26,595 nt of DNA, from contig JBBDWK010000055.1 of assembly GCA_040902885.1 (NCBI GenBank), positions 1 through 26,595 of the forward strand, read 5' to 3'. Below the pieces are notes generated by a model. That model saw only the letters and a list, made by a program, of their open reading frames with translations, searched no databases and was not told the origin of the DNA. The position numbers and the translations under genes were made by a program. The DNA comes from JBBDWK01 sp040902885. Lineage in GTDB: Bacteria; Acidobacteriota; Terriglobia; Bryobacterales; Bryobacteraceae. Positions within the stretch are counted from its first letter, which is position 1. Each line of letters opens with the position of its first letter. Positions 24,289 through 26,595 of this stretch are shown here, piece after piece.

Positions 24289-24996
24289 ATGTTTGAATCA
24301 TTCCCTTTTTGTACAACGAAACGTCGACGATTATCCCAGAAAGCTTTCGACGGTGCCGTTGCGCGCGGAGGTTCGGTTATTCTTCTCGTTGAAGATGATC
24401 CCTACGCACGTGACTTGATGCTGCTCGTCCTTGCGCGGGGAGGGTACACTGTCTTCGGAGCTGCCAATGGGGAAGAGGCCGTAGCGCTATCCAGAGATTA
24501 TCCAGGCCGCATTGACGCGCTCCTGACCGACATTCTGATGCCAGGTATGGACGGTCATGAATTGTGTGAAATCATCATGGGCGAACGACCGGGAATCAGA
24601 ATCCTTCAGTTGTCGGGTTATCCCGGCGAGACGATCACATGCGGCAATCGTGAGCTTCCATTCCTCCAGAAGCCATTTACCTCATCCGTGCTGATGGCCA
24701 AAGTAGGCGACGTATTGAATGGACCGCCTGGAGAACCCGCCGGGCGCCCGCTAAAGTTCCCGGCAGAGTCTGCCGATCAACCCCCGGAAGTAGTAACCTC
24801 AGCTCCACGGTGGTGCGTTCGCCCTGGATCACCCAGCCAAGGATATACCCTAACGCTCGCGGAACAGTGGCCGCTCCTCGCCATCGGCGCACTCATCGTG
24901 ATCTCCGCGGCCATCGGCCTCCTGCCGGAAAAGTCACGGGCGCCCGTCTCAACGCCATCCTCGCCTGGCTCCGCCTCCCCTGGCGCCTCCGCCTGA
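24289..24996 (+). CDS. Response-regulator receiver protein with a possible C-terminal membrane segment
   Basis: This 235-residue protein has a receiver domain at about 29-145. The acidic pair Asp36/Asp37 (LLVEDDPYA), the phosphorylatable Asp81 (LLTDILMPGMDG), Ser109 (LQLSGYP) and Lys128 (LQKPF) are all present. No DNA-binding output domain follows. Instead there is a proline-rich linker and a hydrophobic stretch at about 194-212 (WPLLAIGALIVISAAIGLL), then a Ser/Pro/Ala-rich tail. If real, this would be a tail-anchored receiver, which is unusual. The tail overlaps an open frame on the other strand, so the last 70 residues are less certain. I start at ATG 24289; TTG 24274 is an alternative. 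No histidine kinase lies nearby. Confidence 0.8.
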   Translation: MFESFPFCTTKRRRLSQKAFDGAVARGGSVILLVEDDPYARDLMLLVLARGGYTVFGAANGEEAVALSRDYPGRIDALLTDILMPGMDGHELCEIIMGERPGIRILQLSGYPGETITCGNRELPFLQKPFTSSVLMAKVGDVLNGPPGEPAGRPLKFPAESADQPPEVVTSAPRWCVRPGSPSQGYTLTLAEQWPLLAIGALIVISAAIGLLPEKSRAPVSTPSSPGSASPGASA

Positions 24997-25126
24997 GTTT
25001 TCCGGGTCTCGGCCAAAGGGAGCGGTTGCTGATAGCTGACGGCTTTGCCCATTACCACTTGGTACTCCCCAGGACATTTCATACGTTCCAGTTGCTCGTT
25101 GAAGCCACGCATCAGCCGCGATTGGG

Positions 25127-25176
25127 TGGTGAGCGCGGAAGGAATCGAACCTTCAACCTAGTGATTAAGAGTCACC
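25127..25176 (-). tRNA. 3' half of a tRNA-Lys(CTT) gene; likely attachment-site remnant
   Basis: On the minus strand this reads a 5-bp anticodon stem (one G-U pair) with a 7-base loop carrying CTT, a 5-base variable loop, a perfect 5-bp T stem with TTCGATT loop, the 3' acceptor strand CGCGCTC, discriminator A and encoded CCA. The D arm and 5' acceptor strand are missing upstream. This is a partial tRNA, the usual scar where a tyrosine-recombinase element integrated into a tRNA 3' end. It cannot work as a tRNA by itself. Confidence 0.85.
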
Positions 25177-25232
25177 ACGTCTTGAATAGCAAGCGCTTTC
25201 GTATCAGTAGTCAAAAAACCGTCACCCGGTGC

Positions 25233-25250
25233 GTGTACGTCTGGTGTACG
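25233..25250. repeat. Tandem GTGTACG motifs next to the att-like site
   Basis: GTGTACG occurs at 25233-25239 and again at 25244-25250, one helical turn (11 bases) apart and about 57 bases from the half-tRNA. Repeats placed like this could be arm-type integrase binding sites; this is inferred from position. Confidence 0.35.
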
Positions 25251-25306
25251 GAAAAGGGAGGGTCCGCTAAGGTGAGCGCAACACGGACGGCGGGAAATGT
25301 TTCGGC

Positions 25307-25411
25307 TCACTTCTTTTTCCGTACGGCCGGCTTCGCCGCCTTCCGCTTCGGCCTTCGTATCGTCCATTGAGGTACTGGACCCGGCATTTCGCTGCTCTCT
25401 GGCAGCGGCAT
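25307..25411 (-). CDS. Small basic protein (34 residues)
   Basis: This short ORF starts at ATG 25411 with a strong Shine-Dalgarno-like GAGAGGG (25424-25418) 6 bases upstream. The first half is Pro/Ser-rich (MPLPESSEMPGPVPQW) and the second half is very basic, with RRPKRKAAKP and a final RKKK. Such a tail resembles those of small nucleic-acid-binding proteins. I do not recognise it. The ribosome-binding site and the biased composition support translation, but the ORF is so short that chance is possible. Confidence 0.4.
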   Translation of the reverse strand: MPLPESSEMPGPVPQWTIRRPKRKAAKPAVRKKK

Positions 25412-25425
25412 TGAATACCCTCTCG

Positions 25426-25554
25426 ATGCCCCGAAATGCTCAAGCCGTTCCGGAACCGGGAACCGCTATCATGCTGCTGCTCGCGTGCGCTGTCGCCGGC
25501 ATCGCAAAACTCATTCATTGCAAGCCCGCCACGCAATCGCCGAAAGCCGGGTGA
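25426..25554 (+). pseudogene. Orphan PEP-CTERM-like sorting tail
   Basis: The frame contains AVPEPGT followed by a hydrophobic segment (IMLLLACAVAGIA) and then Lys/His residues. VPEPGT plus a hydrophobic helix plus a basic end is the PEP-CTERM signal used for exosortase-dependent surface sorting. There is no full protein in front: only a short frame lies upstream. This is probably the surviving 3' end of a secreted-protein gene, perhaps cut by the island junction. A chance match is possible because the signal is short. Confidence 0.4.
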
Positions 25555-25851
25555 GGGTCTGGTATCCCCCGCGTGCCCGGAACGCCCCAGAACGGTCCGC
25601 AGTGGGGTTGTTTCAAACGCTGGTGGAAGGTCTTGGTTTATTTCCGCCGCTCGGCCGGCGGCTGCCTTAATCGCGAGGGTTCGGAGCCTGAACCGCCCGC
25701 GACCCGTACACATAACGACGGCCGCGGCTTTTATGTCATTCTCGTAATCCATAACGTTAGAGTGCAAACGTGAGGATGCTCGAAGTGAATGCCGGATGCC
25801 AATGAACAACGGACCGTTTGCAAGCTGGTATGAAAGTGTGTAGTTTCATCC

Positions 25852-26529
25852 ATGCAGTCGAACTACATCCTCTTCGGTCCGGTTCATATTCTTACGCTGC
25901 TGAGCATTCCTGCTCTTGCATCTGGCCTCGCCCTGTGTGTCCGGTTCGGGCTTACAGCGAAGCGTGCACGGCTTGGTTTGGCGCTGATGCTGATTGTGAA
26001 CTCGATTGTCTGGTATGGCTACCTGGCCGCGCGAGGCTGGCTTGAATTCCCTGAGAGTCTTCCTCTTGAACTCTGCGATGCCACACTCGTGCTCACTATT
26101 CTCGCGCTGCTTACATTGAATCCTCTGAGTTTTGATCTTGCGTACTACGGTGCTCTCGCGGGCACAACGATGGCTCTGCTCACTCCGGATCTTTGGGAGC
26201 CGTTTCCCTCCTTTTCAACGGTGCAGTTTTTCATAGCGCATGGCCTCGTAATCGTGGGCATTTTGTTTTTGGTTTGGACAAACCAGGCGCGACCCCGGCC
26301 CGGCTCGGTTTGGCGAGCTATGCTCGGCGTGAATGTGTTTGCAGCTCTGGTAGGTGGATTTAATGCGATCTTCGGAACGAACTACATGTACCTGCGGGCG
26401 AAGCCGCAGAATCCATCATTGCTCGACTATTTCGGTCCCTGGCCATGGTATCTGTTAAGCGGGGAAGTGGTGGCGCTGCTGCTTTTTACATTACTGTGGC
26501 TTCCGTTTCGGCGGGACGGGAGCCGGTGA
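25852..26529 (+). CDS. TIGR02206-type integral membrane protein (YwaF/TMEM164-like)
   Basis: This 225-residue protein has about six or seven predicted membrane segments. It shows the family's hallmarks as I know them: FGPVH near the N-terminus, LPLELCDATLVLTILALLT in the middle, and NYMYLRAKP followed by SLLDYFGPWPWYLL near the C-terminus. Family members are widespread in bacteria and the biochemical role is not established. ATG 25852 has no clear Shine-Dalgarno; a small hairpin lies just upstream. It is alone on this strand within the putative island. Confidence 0.85.
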   Translation: MQSNYILFGPVHILTLLSIPALASGLALCVRFGLTAKRARLGLALMLIVNSIVWYGYLAARGWLEFPESLPLELCDATLVLTILALLTLNPLSFDLAYYGALAGTTMALLTPDLWEPFPSFSTVQFFIAHGLVIVGILFLVWTNQARPRPGSVWRAMLGVNVFAALVGGFNAIFGTNYMYLRAKPQNPSLLDYFGPWPWYLLSGEVVALLLFTLLWLPFRRDGSR

Positions 26530-26540
26530 GCGGCTATCCA

Positions 26541-26595
26541 CATGCGGATTCCGAGGGATGCCGATCAGCGTTCCGAACTGATGTCGATCACGATT
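26541..26595. mobile_element. Possible end of an IS21-family element, cut by the window edge
   Basis: Tandem related units occur here: GATGCCGATCAGCGTTCCGA begins at 26557 and GATGTCGATCACGATT at 26580, 23 bases apart, with a diverged CATGCGGATTCCGA at 26541. Multiple tandem motifs of this kind at the termini are characteristic of IS21-family insertion sequences. The transposase would lie beyond the window, so this is tentative. Confidence 0.4.

Larger units (their letters stand above)
25177..25851. other. Putative island edge: mostly non-coding with small remnants
   Basis: Immediately beyond the half-tRNA the sequence has no long convincing gene for ~670 bases. It holds a tandem 7-mer near the att-like site, a tiny basic ORF on the minus strand and a PEP-CTERM-like tail on the plus strand, each listed separately. 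From 25555 to 25851 I see only a short hairpin (ATGAAA at 25830-25835 with TTTCAT at 25844-25849) just before the membrane-protein gene. Confidence 0.45.

Noticed and set aside
24777..25112. Minus-strand open frame of 111 codons overlapping the tail of the receiver gene
   Set aside because: It has no family motif and no convincing ribosome-binding site. The plus-strand frame is continuous with a clear receiver domain and has the higher third-position GC, so I kept that one. The frame is not fully excluded.
25127..25260. A complete tRNA-Lys or an intron-containing tRNA
   Set aside because: No D arm or matching 5' acceptor strand is present upstream of the anticodon stem, and the break is before the anticodon stem rather than in the anticodon loop where known bacterial tRNA introns sit.
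25267..25809. Minus-strand open frame of 180 codons in the island edge
   Set aside because: Its composition is arginine- and serine-rich without motifs and it overlaps two better-supported small features; it looks like a chance frame in GC-rich DNA.
1..26595. CRISPR array or rRNA genes
   Set aside because: I saw no regularly spaced repeat series and no rRNA-like conserved segments anywhere in the window.

Overview
The window looks like a chromosomal segment of a soil Acidobacteriota, most likely of the Solibacteres/Bryobacterales type. I infer this from the gene families: an Oar-like TonB-dependent receptor with an N-terminal carboxypeptidase-regulatory domain, several PQQ beta-propeller proteins, an oligoheme cytochrome, SLH-tagged FAD oxidoreductases, PIN-domain toxin-antitoxin pairs, and the high GC content. 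No database search was possible, so this placement is inference.

Layout from left to right. Positions 1-904 hold a vapBC-type toxin-antitoxin pair whose promoter carries a perfect palindrome. Positions 943-2157 (minus) encode a Tat-type enolase-superfamily dehydratase. Positions 2259-4849 are patchy: a truncated 174-bp duplicate of the start of a downstream epimerase gene, a zinc-ribbon/membrane/CcmE-like protein, an orphan hypothetical gene and about 560 bases of AT-richer DNA with no clear gene. Positions 4850-8187 (plus) carry an SDR epimerase-like gene translationally coupled to a DapA/NAL-family aldolase, then an exported PQQ-type beta-propeller protein with its own promoter. A 25-bp-arm inverted repeat separates this from the minus-strand block.

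The minus-strand block at 8291-23282 has three units. Unit one (11448 to 8291) is a flavin-dependent-halogenase-like enzyme overlapping a carotenoid/stilbene cleavage oxygenase. Unit two (19707 to 11694) is ECF sigma factor, anti-sigma factor, TonB-dependent receptor and SLH lipoprotein FAD oxidoreductase, with overlaps or gaps of at most about 10 bases; it reads as a self-regulated outer-membrane uptake and oxidation module. Unit three (23282 to 20920) is a PQQ dehydrogenase overlapping a pentaheme cytochrome c, a plausible periplasmic electron-transfer pair. A decayed IS1634-like transposase lies between units two and three.

The right end holds a Phd/VapC pair (minus), a response-regulator receiver protein with a possible membrane tail, and a 3' half of a tRNA-Lys(CTT) gene at 25127-25176. 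That half-tRNA is the expected scar of a tRNA-targeting integrative element, which would extend rightwards from about 25177. The DNA beyond it fits: an orphan PEP-CTERM-like tail, a tiny basic ORF, a TIGR02206-type membrane protein, and tandem motifs at the right edge resembling an IS21-family end.

The best candidates for undescribed biology are the halogenase-like/carotenoid-oxygenase pair, the sigma/anti-sigma/receptor/oxidoreductase operon, the zinc-ribbon-CcmE fusion lacking the heme-binding histidine, and the tRNA-Lys-bounded island edge.
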